From assembly GCF_003473485.1 (NCBI RefSeq), contig NC_053048.1, forward strand, positions 52,263,755-52,327,754: a DNA stretch of 64,000 nt, given 5' to 3'. Origin of the DNA: Medicago truncatula. Taxonomy: Eukaryota > Streptophyta > Magnoliopsida > Fabales > Fabaceae. The position numbers and the translations under genes are program-made. This document shows, in pieces, positions 1-11,906 of the stretch. The stretch's first letter is position 1, and each line of letters starts with the position of its first letter. Below the pieces are notes generated by a model. That model ran no database searches, was not told the DNA's origin, and worked only from the letters and a program-made list of their open reading frames with translations.

Positions 1-181
1 CCTTGGGTACTGGTTTATGCTTATTTATACTGCACTCATTTTGACACAAGGGGGAACAGGGCTGAAATACTTCTTTGGATACCTTTGTATTGAAAATGTC
101 AGTGGCTATATGAAAGTTCAAACTTATATCTTTATTTTATCTGCTGAATAATGACTATTTTTTACTCATTATTTTATGCAG

Positions 182-2403
182 CTTTGTATTCCTTTTTATT
201 CCATGGTATATCCTTGAGAAGCCCGAGATGGAAGCTCCACATATGCAGTTTAACTTCTGGATATTCTTTTCAAATGCTCTTTGTGCTTTGGCATTGAACT
301 TCTCAACATTCTTGGTAATTGGTAGAACTGGGGCTGTAACTATTCGAGTGGCTGGAGTTTTGAAAGACTGGCTACTTATCTCTCTTTCAACTGTCCTATT
401 TCCTGAATCAAAGATTACAGGATTGAATGTCATTGGCTATGCTATTGGTATATGTTTCTTTATTACAGAGACATTTTGGCAGTTTAAATTTCATTTTTTG
501 CATGGATTTCTTCCAAGCACCTTTTTATATGAATTATTTTTGAATGGGCAGCTTTAAGTGGCGTTGTTTGTTACAACTACCTGAAGATCAGGGATGTGCG
601 CACATCTCAACTTCAAATTACCCCAGATGAATCAGAAAAGGTAAGCCTTCTCAGTAAATTTTGCTTGTATTGTAATTTGATTAGTATTATGCGTTATTAA
701 AATGTCTTTGTCTGTGTTATCATTTGTTGTGTTTTCTATTCGAATGGTGATTGCATTTTATGCTTTATTTCATTCACATTCTGTTAGGACCCCAAGAATT
801 GGATTGAAAAGAATGAACTATTTTATTAAAAGGCTGAGAAAGGATAAAAAAGAATGGGAGAAAATCTATCCTCCAAGGGTTTCCCCTTCACAATAGAGAA
901 TATAACAATATTCAAATATGCTCTCTACCCTTTGTGTTCTTCTATTTATACAAATAACACTATAACAACCTCAACTAACTAACTACCTTTAAGAACTCTT
1001 AACTACTCTAGTTAGCCAATATTCCCATCTCTGTTGATAAATAACAATCATGGAAAGATGATTCCATTCCATGAAATGAGATTGCTGATTTCAATTTCTA
1101 GAGAGGAGGGATTGCTGATTTCATTGTCTGTGAAATGAGATTTATTTGTTTTTCTTGACACACCTTCACTTATTTCTCATTTTATTAAAAGCTATGATTT
1201 TTATTTTATTTCTAAATTTCAATTTCATTTTCAACCCACTCTTTATGTTGTATAAATAATTTGAAATCCCCTTAAAATTTTATGAATAGTATATGAATAT
1301 ACAAAAGAATTATAGAAATTGAGATATTGGGAAACACAGTCACTATTCAATATCATAAAGAAAAATCACAAAACAATGTATTGTATTTTTAATACATTAC
1401 ACATGTGAAGCTTAGGCACTCCAAACATGGAAAACTATCGACGTTTGACACTTATTCCATACCGATATGTGTTTGATACTTTCTAATATGTTCTTAGGAA
1501 GGATCCAATTATTCCTCTTATTTTTAAATTTTATCTGAATAATTCTCAGACACGTATATGAGAGTTAGTGCCTTCAACATGTGGAAAAAACATATTCAAA
1601 CCCAATTCTAATTTTGGTAATGAGTTTTCTTAAAGTGGTCGGAGGGATCATTTATTCCGTTAATTAAAGCAAGATTCACCCTTGTAAGACATTTGGGATG
1701 AAAATTAGTAATTGGATGAACCAACTTGTGATTTGGGACTTGGAGGAATCGTTGGATTGCTGGCAATAACCTTTGTCCTTCTTTTGGTGTGTTACTTGAG
1801 TTGTGGTTATCCGATTGAGGTGATCTTGGTTGCGTTGGAAAACTACAAAAAAAAAAAAAATCTGTAAGTAGTATTTAGAAGACCAAATTTGACATCTATC
1901 ATGATAAAAATTGAGCTTGATGCTCAGGACTGAGTTCCGTCCGTCCAGCTTTGCGAACAATGACCTTTTCTCCCATGTTTAGGCTGTATCTTGATTTTTG
2001 GTGTTCTAATTTGGGTGTTCTTGGTGGAGTTGAAATGATAACTTGTTAAAGTATACAAAAGTTACATTATACATGCTAAAAATTAACTTTCGTTCTTTCC
2101 TTTTGTCGTGAGGGGATTCATATCAAGTTTGACGGATTGATTTTGCTACCATTGAAAAGTATTGATGATATTGTATCATGATAATCAAGGTGTTTTCACA
2201 TTGCATCAACCCGCCCTAGTCTGTTATAAAAGAACCAAGCATGTGTCGACTCACTATCACTTTCAAGACAGCTTTAAGACATTCTCATAAAATATTTTTG
2301 AGGTCATCTCATCGTATTCAGTTCATTTTTAACAAGTTTGGTCTGTATGATTTGTATTCACCTGCTTGAGGGCAGTGTTCTGGGACAAATATAATCTATT
2401 TAG

Positions 2404-2449
<46 letters not shown>

Positions 2450-2502
2450 CCATTAGCTTTTTTTCTATGAAGTTTTCAATTTTAAGTTGTAAATTTTGTG
2501 TG

Positions 2503-2542
<40 letters not shown>

Positions 2543-3126
2543 CAATTATGACAAGAGATTCCTCAAGCAATTCAGTAACTTTTTCCCATCTCAAGAGTTA
2601 CACATTTGTTCAATGTGTCAGACAAACTGAATTGATAAGGGTAATTTCATAGCTTTCCATTTTATTTCAATTGCTATTTAGATAGGTCATCATTCTGTGT
2701 AAGAAGCGGGGCATTATTTACTTTTTAACTTTAGGCATTTAACCTTTTCTTTTGTGAGTTTTGATAAAATGGTAGAAACTTTTGTATTCAGTAGTTGTTT
2801 AATCCGATCTCACCTTTCTGCTGTTATGTTAGAGTTATATCTGTCATTAACATAGATCTTGATTCAAATATGATTACTATTTATACCTGCATGTTCGTTT
2901 TTAAGGAAGCATATATATTGGTTCAACTTTCTGTTTGACATTTTCAACTAATATATAGGAGCTGCTGATGGAGAAAAAGGCAGATGATGATGTCAGCAGC
3001 AACAAGGAGACTCTATGGAATGATTCATTTTCTGATTCACATTCTCATTCTCATTCTCATTTTGACGAAGAAGCACCTTTAATGTACTCGTCACGGATAT
3101 CTCATCTTGGAAGAAAGCCAGCATAG
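182..3126 (+). CDS. Nucleotide-sugar/triose-phosphate translocator family membrane protein, 3' part
   Basis: Exons 182-447, 552-640 and 2959-3126 join with GT-AG borders and matching phases to give the last 174 codons; the 5' exons lie before the window. The protein shows the hydrophobic helices of the plant drug/metabolite transporter group with the motifs NFWIFFSNALCALALNFS and GRTGAVTIRVAGVLKDW. It ends in a hydrophilic tail with an (SH)n run and the end motif EEAPLMYSSRISHLGRK. From memory these match Arabidopsis At3g17430/At1g48230-like transporters, which are predicted Golgi or plastid antiporters; the substrate is not known. The intron 641-2958 is long and holds dinucleotide repeats. 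A stretch at 788-830 reads DPKNWIEKNE in frame after exon 2 but soon meets a stop and has no donor, so it is probably a retained-intron product or a dead exon. Family call is firm; substrate is unknown. Confidence 0.85.
2408..2446. repeat. (TA)n microsatellite
   Basis: A run of about twenty TA units lies in the last intron of the transporter gene. A second, mixed GT/TA run lies at about 2499-2537. Both are expected to vary in length between accessions. Confidence 0.95.
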
Positions 3127-4590
3127 CAACAGTCTAGCTTAGAGACAAAAGAACATTCATCTTGGAAGAAAGCTAGCTTATCAACAATCTGAGTTTTAAG
3201 AGTCAAGGATCTTAAAGGAACCAAATCAAGTATATGTCTTAACCTTTCTTCCCAAAAGAACGTACGGAGACTCCATTAGAATAGGGAGGAAAATCAAAAG
3301 AGGGAAAACAGAGCAGTGGAAACATACATATTCTTTCGGCAGAGTTGATTTCTTTTTATGTTAAAAGTATTCTTTAGTAAATTAATTCATTTTTGTATAG
3401 GCTTTGGCTGGACCATGCAATGAAGGTTCTATTTATTCCACATGGACTGATATAACTCGGATCGATGATTATCATCAAGTTGCCAGTGTACTTGATATTT
3501 ATTTTTACCTATTTTTGCTGACTGTTAATTTAAAATGAAAATGTTTGACAATGATATGACTTCTCATTTTCTTGGTGAATTACATCATCTTAGAACTTAG
3601 AATGGAGATTGGAATGTAATAGAATAATTATATTTATCCCCTGAAGCATGTTGATGCAATTAAGTTCATCCAGTTTTAGGGATAGTGATTATTCTTCAAC
3701 TTAATGATGCTAATTCCCGTATTGCTGCTATGTTGTTCTTTTTTGTTTTGAAGGATGCTGCTATGTTGTTCTTTTGAGGAGAGGGGAATACATATTAGTA
3801 TCATTTTAGCATTTCATTCCTTTTTTTCTTTCCTAAAAGTTACATTCTTTCATTGGAATGAATCAAATTGGCCTTCGATTTTTTTTTTGAGAAACTTTTC
3901 TCCCTCCCTAAAAGCAGTTGGTAAGCACGCATGTGATTTTTTATTTTTTTTTAGGAATGCTATAAGAGTCCACAAAAATAAATTTGAAAAGTACCAAGTT
4001 GATTAATTTGTGTACGTTTTTGAAGTTTAAAAACCGTTCTTTCCAATTTTTTCTTTCTTTCTTATATCATTGATCAAATGAGTGTTAAACATAGGAGTTG
4101 AATTATGATATAGAAATATTGTATTGAAAATTGTTTATTAAAAGCTTAAAAATGTTTTTATATAGAAAATATTGTATTAAAAGCTTAAATGTTTTTAAAA
4201 TAAAATTGCCATTTTTTTTATTCTTTAAGTGTTTTTTAAAAGTATATGTTAGCAAATATATTGACATACTCTAGCTTACAACCTCTCAAAAATTCTCTAG
4301 CTACACAATGATAAAAATAGTTGCAAATATTTTCTAGGCTAGAGTACTTACACTACTTTGAATGCAAGTATTAAATTGGGAGTGATGTAATATGTGCATC
4401 TTTTTTTGAATTAAAAAAGAAAATTCTTTTACAAATATTGGTTGTTGATTCTTGTTCCATTTTTGGTGTTTAAAACAATACTCTAAAAAAAATACTCACA
4501 AATTAATTAATTAATACTCGTCATGATTAAGTACAACAATTTAAGAATTTTGAAGAGTATATATATATATTTAAGAAAGAAAGTGAGGTA
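3127..4590. other. 3' UTR and intergenic spacer
   Basis: The first few hundred bases are the likely 3' UTR of the transporter gene. The rest is T-rich spacer without a recognisable coding region. Short open frames here (for example 3755-4006) have T-rich low-complexity composition and no family resemblance. Confidence 0.6.
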
Positions 4591-4611
4591 ATGAATGGGT
4601 TAGTTAGATGA
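4591..4611 (+). promoter_or_regulatory. Short uORF overlapping the NYN gene start
   Basis: An ATG at 4591 opens a six-codon frame (MNGLVR, then TGA) whose stop overlaps the main ATG at 4608 in the arrangement ATGATGG. If the transcript starts upstream of 4591 this could reduce initiation at the main start. No transcript evidence is available. Confidence 0.35.
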
Positions 4612-6178
4612 TGGAAGATGGTAGTACATTCTCGTCGGCGAAGATATCCGTTTGGTGGGACATAGAAAACTGTCAAGTCCCACGATACTTCAACGACGCT
4701 AATTCCATCGCTCAAAATATCACCACCGCTCTCTTCAACTCCAACTTCCATGGCCCACTTTCCATTTCCTCTTACGGTGACACCACTCGCATCCCCTCCC
4801 ACGTTCAACACGCGCTTTCTTCCACCGGCATTTCCCTCCATCACGTCCCCGCCGGTATACTATACTATACACCTCTCTAACCCTAAATCACTTTTCATAA
4901 TCACTTCTGCAATCATAATCACTTTTTCCTTTTGTTTTTTTTTTTTAGGGGCGAAAGATGCTAGTGATAAGAAGATACTTGTTGATATGTTGCTATGGGC
5001 TATTGATAACCCTGCACCTGCTAACTATTTGTTAATTTCTGGTGATAGAGATTTCTCAAACGCTCTTCATCAACTTCGTATGAGAAGGTATAACATTCTT
5101 CTTGCTCAACCTTTTTGTGCTTCTAAACCTCTTACCGCTGCGGCGAAAATCGTTTGGCAATGGCCTACACTCATTGCTGGTGGTCCTCCTTTCTTAACTG
5201 AACCAAACCCTAATTGTTCTAGGAAACTTTTCTATCAACCTAAACCTGAGACTGATCATAACAACAACAATAATGATACTAGTTCTGTTGCTAATTCTGA
5301 ACAAGTTAAGACTTCAAAGTTGTTTAGATTAGCCCCACATGAATTCTTTTCTAGTAATCACCCTACAATAATCCCAATTAGTAGTACTAATCTCCAAACT
5401 CACAATCAGGACTCAACTAAAAGCATTACTGATTTTAATGTTCATAATAATCAATTAATGCTTCCACTTTCTCATGGTAATGATGATGCAACCCATGTTG
5501 GAAATGCTAGTTCTGAACAATTGTTGGGTTCTAATGTAAGGAAAGTGAAGAGTATGCCAACAATATCAACTTATGAGAATTTGCAAGGACTTGTGGATGT
5601 TATTCTAGTCACTTTGAATACACTGATGAATGAAATGGTTTTTCCTACTGAAGGAAATATAATTCATTGCATTCGTTATGGTGATCCCAAATATGAGACA
5701 CTTGATATTAGGAAAGGTTTGCATTGTGCAATTGAGCAACAGAAGGTGGTTAAACGAGTATTTGGCACATTGCGTTTGTATATTGTTGCAAATGAGAATC
5801 TATGGAAGTGTGTCAACCCTTTACGTGGTTTGCCCAGTCATTTCCCAGATGCAATCTGGGTTAGGATTGAGAAATTTCTTGCTTCATCTTCAGGAAGATC
5901 AGCGATTTTGGCGTCTTGTAACAGGTAAAATTATATTGTTTTTCTTAGCTCCTTGAAGCTTTTATTACTTGTTAAGTTACTGATGTAATCACCTTTTGTG
6001 TTTTATTAGATATGAAGCTTCATTAATTCTAAAGAAATTGTGTCTTGAAGAGCTTGTGTTGGGTGATGTACTTAAGATTTTGGAGATTATAATCACAATC
6101 AAGAAATGGATTATACCTTATCATTCTAGATGGCAGCCGATTACCATTTCACTTACAGAGACTAATGATGATAGTTGA
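4608..6178 (+). CDS. NYN-domain (limkain-b1/MARF1-like) putative RNase
   Basis: Exons 4608-4854, 4949-5924 and 6010-6178 join in phase to 463 residues. Residues 12-160 form a NYN domain, a PIN-like metal-dependent nuclease fold. WWDIENC (D18) starts it, an acidic helix follows ([10 protein letters not shown]89/D95), and SGDRDF (D115, D117) carries the later acidic residues, so a metal site looks complete. The middle part (about 190-300) is Asn/Ser-rich and probably disordered. Residues 310-460 form a second conserved plant region ([23 protein letters not shown]) that may be a winged-helix or LOTUS-like RNA-binding module; that assignment is inference. Such proteins are often annotated as 'endonuclease or glycosyl hydrolase'. 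The RNA target is unknown. The downstream ATG at 4611 would remove one residue only. Confidence 0.9.
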
Positions 6179-6306
6179 TGATACAGATAGTATTTCTGGT
6201 CTTAATATAGCAAATCAATGTGAAGTTTGAAATGGATATGAGCTTTTCCATAGTTAGGGATATGCAGAGAAATTCATGGCAATTCTTTGAATCATGAATA
6301 GCTTCA

Positions 6307-6430
6307 AGTCATATACCTTTTCTACATTCCCATCTGCTTACTGGTGGGGACTTTTTGTTGGTATAGAAGATATATAACTTTTTGTACATTTCCATCTGCT
6401 TACTGGTGGATTTTTTGATGGTATAGAAAA
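6307..6430. repeat. Imperfect tandem duplication in NYN gene 3' region
   Basis: Two copies of a unit of about 60 bp follow each other, each holding the phrase ATCTGCTTACTGGTGG and ending GGTATAGAA. They lie about 130-250 bp after the NYN stop codon, probably in the 3' UTR. Confidence 0.75.
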
Positions 6431-7158
6431 TGAGTGCAACATTGACCTGCCTTTATATGTTGGGGAATTCTCTTCAATCTCAAATCTTTTTCCCTGCAGT
6501 TAAGCTAGACTTTAATTCTTTTTTTTTTTTTTGGTTGAACCTACATGTGTCCTTTTATTAGAGACAAATTTACTTGAATCCTTAGACTCTAAATATGAAT
6601 GTCTCTTTTGAAAGATATATAAATTTATTCTAACAAGCATAACGACGAAACTCACATACACAAATTGTTGAGAAGCGGGACTCTATTAGAAACAAAATTA
6701 TTTGAAGAATCGTTGGACATTAAATATGAATGTCTAGCGAGATTTAAGTCTAAACCGTAGTCCGCCACTTGATGTCAGATGACCCGTTATGTTATGCTTT
6801 TCATTTGTTTGATACTCCTCAAAAGTAAAGATTTTTATAGAACTGAATAAATGTTCTTTTAAATAAATAGTAAAGTTCCATTCATTTTAAAAAAAATATA
6901 TATATTGTTTTATCACATCACTGTATTTGTAAGTTCTATTCCTTTGTTGAGATGGTTTGGATACTCAACACTGATAACTCCCGTTCTTACAATACTTACC
7001 TTTGGAAGTCAAGCATTCCATGTTAAGAAAACAAAGACTAGAAAATAAAAGGAAAATGATCGTCAAAATGCAGAACATAAGTTTTGTCTAAAACTCCAAA
7101 TTCCAATTTAAACCATACATTCCAAAACCATGGATTTTGAGACAGTAGTGCACTTATA
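6431..7158. other. Intergenic spacer, no gene seen
   Basis: AT-rich sequence without a supported coding region or recognised repeat ends. It separates the NYN gene from the first transposon of the repeat run. Confidence 0.6.
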
Positions 7159-8096
7159 CAGGTTAACAATGTTTTTCACCCCTGTAATATAGTAATATAT
7201 GTCATTTCCGGTTTTCACCCTTATAAAATTTTTGATTTGGTTTCCGTCCTCATAATTTTTTTTTTAATTGGCCGCATTAGATTTTAATATTTTATTATTA
7301 AAATATCTTAAATTTAATTTTTAAAAATCCAAAATAATATAAATGAATTTATATTAATTTAAAATTAAAAAATTATAAAAACTAGAAAAAATATTTTATT
7401 AAATTTAAGGAATAAAATTTTCGAAAAAATAATTGAATATTTTCCTATATTTGTATCCAGATTTTTAAAAAAATTTTTTTTTTTGTAGAAAAAATTTTCG
7501 AAAAAAAATCCGATTATAATTTTAAATTTTGAAAAAAATCTGATTATATTTTCAGATTTTTTTCTAATTTTTTAAATTTGAAAAAAGTTATAGTTATTTT
7601 CTGATTTTTAAAATTTTAGAAAAAAAATCTAAATAAAAAAAAATTGGTTTTTCAGAAAAAAAAAAACCTATTACATTCCACAAATTTTAAAAATCGTCAT
7701 AATTTCGTAAAAAAACTAATTTTTTAAATTTTGAAGAAAAAAAATCTTAATGTTTTTTTCTAATTCTTTTTATTTTAGAAAAAAAATTCTTTTTTTTTGA
7801 AAAAAATCTGAATATTTTTATGATTTTTTTTATTATTTAAAATTAATTTTCAAATTTTTTTTAAAATAAAATCTGATGTGAAAATGTTTTTTTTTACATG
7901 TGGCTAATTAAAAAAAATAAAAAATGAAAAAAGAATGGCAACTCAGCGCCACATAAGAAAATCTGCTGAGTTAAATGGGGGAAGGGGGTTTTCAGAATTT
8001 TTTTTTTTTACGAGGATGAAAACCAAACCGAAAATTTTACAAGGGCGAAAATAAAAAATGACCTATATTACAGGAATGAAAAACACTATTAACCCC
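7159..8096. mobile_element. Non-autonomous TIR element with A/T-rich core
   Basis: The ends are inverted copies: GGTTAACAATGTTTTTCA on the left matches the reverse complement of the right end (GGTTAATAGTGTTTTTCA), followed by shared CCTGTAATATAG. ACTTATA flanks both ends (7152-7158 and 8097-8103), a likely TSD. The core is almost pure A/T homopolymer-like sequence and codes for nothing. The superfamily is uncertain; a MULE-type MITE is my best guess. Confidence 0.7.
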
Positions 8097-8103
8097 ACTT
8101 ATA

Positions 8104-8520
8104 TATAAGGACATGCTAACATTACTACCCTATTAATTAGTCCCCTTGCACTATTCGATAGACTACTCAAAACAAAGGGTCGTCGAATTGAATAGTATAT
8201 TTTAACACAACAAAGGGTCACCTCATCATTTAGTAATAGAGGATTGATATTTGTACATCTAATATTAGACAACTTTGGTGACAACCACTTTTCTCCTTTT
8301 GTGATTGGACAAAAACAATGAAGAGAAAAAGAAGAAGAGGGAGAATAAAAACACATGTGAGTATAAGATTAAGCACTGTTTCAAAAGTTGTCAAAAATTG
8401 ATTGTCGAAATATTATTTTTCATAGTAATAATAGTATTCATGACAGCAACCTATAAATATATAATGTTGTTGTATTACTTGACAGTCCAATAAATTGCCA
8501 CACAACAATACAATCCATTA
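8104..8520. other. Spacer between two elements
   Basis: AT-rich sequence without a convincing gene. The short frames on both strands show no family features. Confidence 0.5.
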
Positions 8521-9786
8521 TTCATTGGCAGGATTATGTCAAGAATTGCTGTTTACACATTTGATAAGACTGTGCCACATGAGTAATTTACCTAAATGTC
8601 CTTCGGCAGTTAATTGTCGAAGTTTTAGTAAACCGGCGGCAGCTAACTCCTGAGGATTTCCTCGGCAGTTAACTGCCGATGCGAACTGAACATAACAGAA
8701 GCAGAAACTCAGTTTTCTGAGTATTGCTTCATTGTTCAAAATTTTTCCAAACCATCCAACTTCTCCAATTTCGAATTTTCAGCAAAATCAAGTGCATCAT
8801 CTCCATTTAATCACAAGTAAGTATCTTGACTCATTTTTAATCATAATGTTAGTTTGGGTAGGTTTTTTTTTAAAAAAAAAAATGGTAGTTTTCATGTGGT
8901 TAGGGTTGATGTAGGAATTGAATTTTTTATGAGTGCTTGTAGTTTATAACTGAATGTAGTTGCTTTAATTGATAATTGAATGATGTTAGAGTATAATGTG
9001 GTTTTGAATGGTGGTAAAAAACACATTTTGAGTATGTTTGATACTTTGCACACAAAGTGTTTGATAAAATGTGTCAATGACAATTTTATTGATTATTTAG
9101 TTAGTTTAGGTATTGGATATGATCTTGATTGTAATTCGAAAAAGTGTATATTGAATTAGGTTGAATGCATATTGAAAAAATGTATATTGAATTATGTTGA
9201 ATGTGTATATTGAATTATGTTTAGTTTAGGTTGAATGTGTATGATAATGCATTTGATTATTTACGTTTGAATGTTAATGATAGTGTGTATGATAATGTTT
9301 AGGTTCAATCAATGTCTTTATTTTGGTAAAGTGGTTAAATGTGAAAGTGGTTATGTTTAGGTTGAATGTGAAAGTTTAAGTTATGTTTAGGTTTAGTGTT
9401 TTTGATAAAGTTGTTGAATGTATAAGTTGAATGATATTAATTTTATTATTTTATTATTTAACAAAAAAATAACAAACAATTCGACCACAAAGCAACAATG
9501 CAATAGGATTCAAAAAACTTACTTGTTTTTGTGATTGAAATTGGCTTGAAATGACTTCAAATGACTCAAAATCGCACCTTGGATAATCAAAAACGCAACA
9601 ATGAAGTTTTGGAAACTCCTATGCTGTTTTGTTCTTATAACATTTTCCTCGGCAGTTAACTGCAGCCGTATTTCTAAAATTTATGCAGTTAACTGCCGAG
9701 GGGCATTTGAGTAATTTACTCGTGTGGCACAGCCAAATCAAATGTGAGAACAACAATTCTCGATTATGTCGTAGCCTCATTTAGTA
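8521..9786. mobile_element. MULE-like element with long imperfect TIRs
   Basis: The left arm from about 8521 (AGAATTGCTGTT, CACATTTGAT, CTGTGCCACA, CGGCAGTTAA) is repeated inverted at the right end (about 9650-9786). Arms longer than 150 bp with no transposase between them suggest a non-autonomous Mutator-like or foldback element. The interior has degenerate short repeats built on TTGAATTATG/GTGTAT (about 9130-9420). It also has a stretch at 8745-8830 that looks like a gene leader followed by a GTAAGT donor. No clear TSD was found, so the ends are approximate. Confidence 0.65.
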
Positions 9787-10527
9787 ACTGGGTCCACAAT
9801 AAAGTAACTGCAAAAAAGTCTCAGTTTCAAATTCAATGCAAACCCAAAACTTTTACAAAATTACAAAATTGTTCCGTATTTCATTCACCTCCCCCAAGTC
9901 CCACAAACAGATACGACAGAAATATTTGATGGATGTGTTTTGATTTTGATGAAAGAGTCGTTGACCAACACACAACAAAAATTAAAGATAACCAAACACT
10001 GTCACAAACAAAACTTTTAACTCCAGAAAACAGATTTCTTGCTGCAACCTTACATATCCCAATTGTTTCCAAAATGATGAATGAATGAATACTACTTATC
10101 TTCAACAACACACAGGACAAACATAGCTTCTTCCTGCAACTATGTCTACAATCAGGTCCCATATCCCAATTCTTTGCCAAATAGTAAATGAACCTTACAG
10201 AATTTCTTGAACCCATAGTCTTTGAACAACAATCGGATACTCCACCAAAGGCAGACATGCAGCCGCATTTTACGGTGCATATGTAATCAAAGCTGTCATA
10301 TTTCTGCACAGAATTGGAACTGAGACACGACTTGATTGAGTAATGACCACGGAAGGAATCAACAGTTGATGAAGGAATCATGTGTTGAACTTAAGAGTGT
10401 TAATTTCATTTTTGTTAGACCGTAGCACGGGTAAGAATCAGTAAGTAGGGATTTAACTTTGTATTTTCAAGCTTAAATGCATTATGACCTCCCTATTTTA
10501 TTTGAAACAGAATTTCAGTCCCTTAAT
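9787..10527. other. Spacer with an unassigned Cys-rich open frame
   Basis: The minus strand has an open frame of 166 codons (9881-10381). Its first half is Cys-rich (CTVKCGCMSAF, SDCCSK, DCRHSCRKKLCLSC), while the second half looks like hydrophobic read-through of a UTR. I do not recognise a family. It could be an exon or 3' end of a small secreted Cys-rich protein, or chance. There is no upstream exon, signal peptide or splice support, so it is not called as a gene. Confidence 0.3.
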
Positions 10528-10537
10528 ATTAAAATAT

Positions 10538-11369
10538 GAGTAAATAGGCAATTACCCCCTGAAATTGTAAGTTTCGTCAATTATTCCCTTGAAATTAACA
10601 AAACGTCAATTACCCCATGAAATTGCACAACGTTAATCAATTTACCCCCTCCGTCAAATTTTTCTGTCAGTGAACATGAAGTTTTGCACTTATGTGTAAA
10701 ATGCCCCCCAAACTTAAAAATTTATATGTTTTTTTTTTCTTATCTTGATTCAAAAGATATTAAAGACAAACAATTATAAGTTAACTTTAATATTTAAGCT
10801 TAAAATAAGAATATATCTTCTAAAAATAACGCATAATTAATAACTTCATATTACTTTAGCAAAATGCATGTTTAGTTAAATTTTTAAGATAGAATAATTT
10901 TATTCAAACTTATCTTAAGAAACTGTCAGAATTAATTATTCATGAGGAATGAGTGTCTCTAGCTTACTTTGTTGTGAATTGGCGTGTCTCTATCTAAATA
11001 AGTCATAAGTTATGAAAAATTGAACAACCAAATGGCATAACATAAACAAAATAAAATAACAGACCACTTTAAGAATGAAAGAGTCATGTAAAGTATTAAA
11101 GTTAACCGTTAATTGATAGTCTTTAATATCTTTGAGTTAAGGATAAGAAAAAAATATATAAATTTTGAAGTTCGGGGGGCATTTTGCACATAAGTGTAAA
11201 ACTTCAGGGGGGGTATTTGCAAAACGTCATGTTTACTAACAGAAAAATTTGACGGAGGGGGTAAATTGATTAACGTTGTGCAATTTCAAGGGGGTAATTG
11301 ACATTTTGTTAATTTTAGGGGGATAATTGACGAAACTTACAATTTCAAGGGGTAATTGACTATTTATTC
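10538..11369. mobile_element. MULE-type MITE, 832 bp, with TSD
   Basis: Inverted arms of about 180 bp start AATAGTCAATTACCCC/AATAGGCAATTACCCC and share GAAATTGTAAGTTTCGTCAA. Identical 10-bp copies of ATTAAAATAT flank the element at 10528-10537 and 11370-11379, close to the 9-10 bp TSD typical of Mutator-like elements. The AT-rich centre codes for nothing. Confidence 0.9.
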
Positions 11370-11571
11370 ATTAAAATATGTTTCTTTTTCTTCTCCATTT
11401 TCATGCATTGTTGCAATTTTTGATCAAACCAAATCTGTGACTATAAATGGTGATGTTTAGCCCAAAATGTTTTGATTTTTGGGACAAAATAACATCCCTT
11501 TTGGGATAAAAGATATGTGGATATATCATAACATTTAGTGGATTTTTTTATCAAATGATTAAAAATAGTTA

Positions 11572-11897
11572 GGCTTAATTGCACTTTTGGTTTCCTATCT
11601 TTTCAAAAGTTACGATTTTGGACCTCTAACTAATTAAAATACAAAACAGCCCCATATGTATTGGATCTTTGACAGTTTTGGTCATCAAAGCCAATTTTGA
11701 CTTGGTCTTCGCTGACGTGGCACCCACATAGGGGGCCAAGTTTTGACGCCACGTCAGCAAAGGCCAAGTCAAAATTGGCCTTGGGGGCCAAAACTGCCAA
11801 AGATCCAATACATAGGGGACTGTTTTGTATTTTAATTAGTTAGGGGTCCAAAATCGCAACTTTTAGAAAGATAGGGAGCCAAAAATGCAATTAAGCC
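11572..11897. mobile_element. Palindromic MULE-type MITE, 326 bp, with 9-bp TSD
   Basis: The element is almost a perfect hairpin: it starts GGCTTAATTGCA and ends with the complement TGCAATTAAGCC, and the arms meet near 11730. Perfect 9-bp TSDs AAATAGTTA stand at 11563-11571 and 11898-11906. The open frame on its minus strand is a by-product of the repeat. Confidence 0.93.
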
Positions 11898-11906
11898 AAA
11901 TAGTTA

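Noticed and set aside
2406-2652. Open frames over the (TA)n and (GT)n repeats
   Set aside because: Products are Tyr-Ile or Cys-Val repeats from microsatellites.
4527-4844. Open frame antisense to the NYN gene exon 1
   Set aside because: Shadow of a real exon. The Gly/Val-rich product has no family features.
8732-8914. Small plus-strand gene start inside the long-TIR element
   Set aside because: Only a leader-like stretch with a donor; no following exon was found before the right arm.
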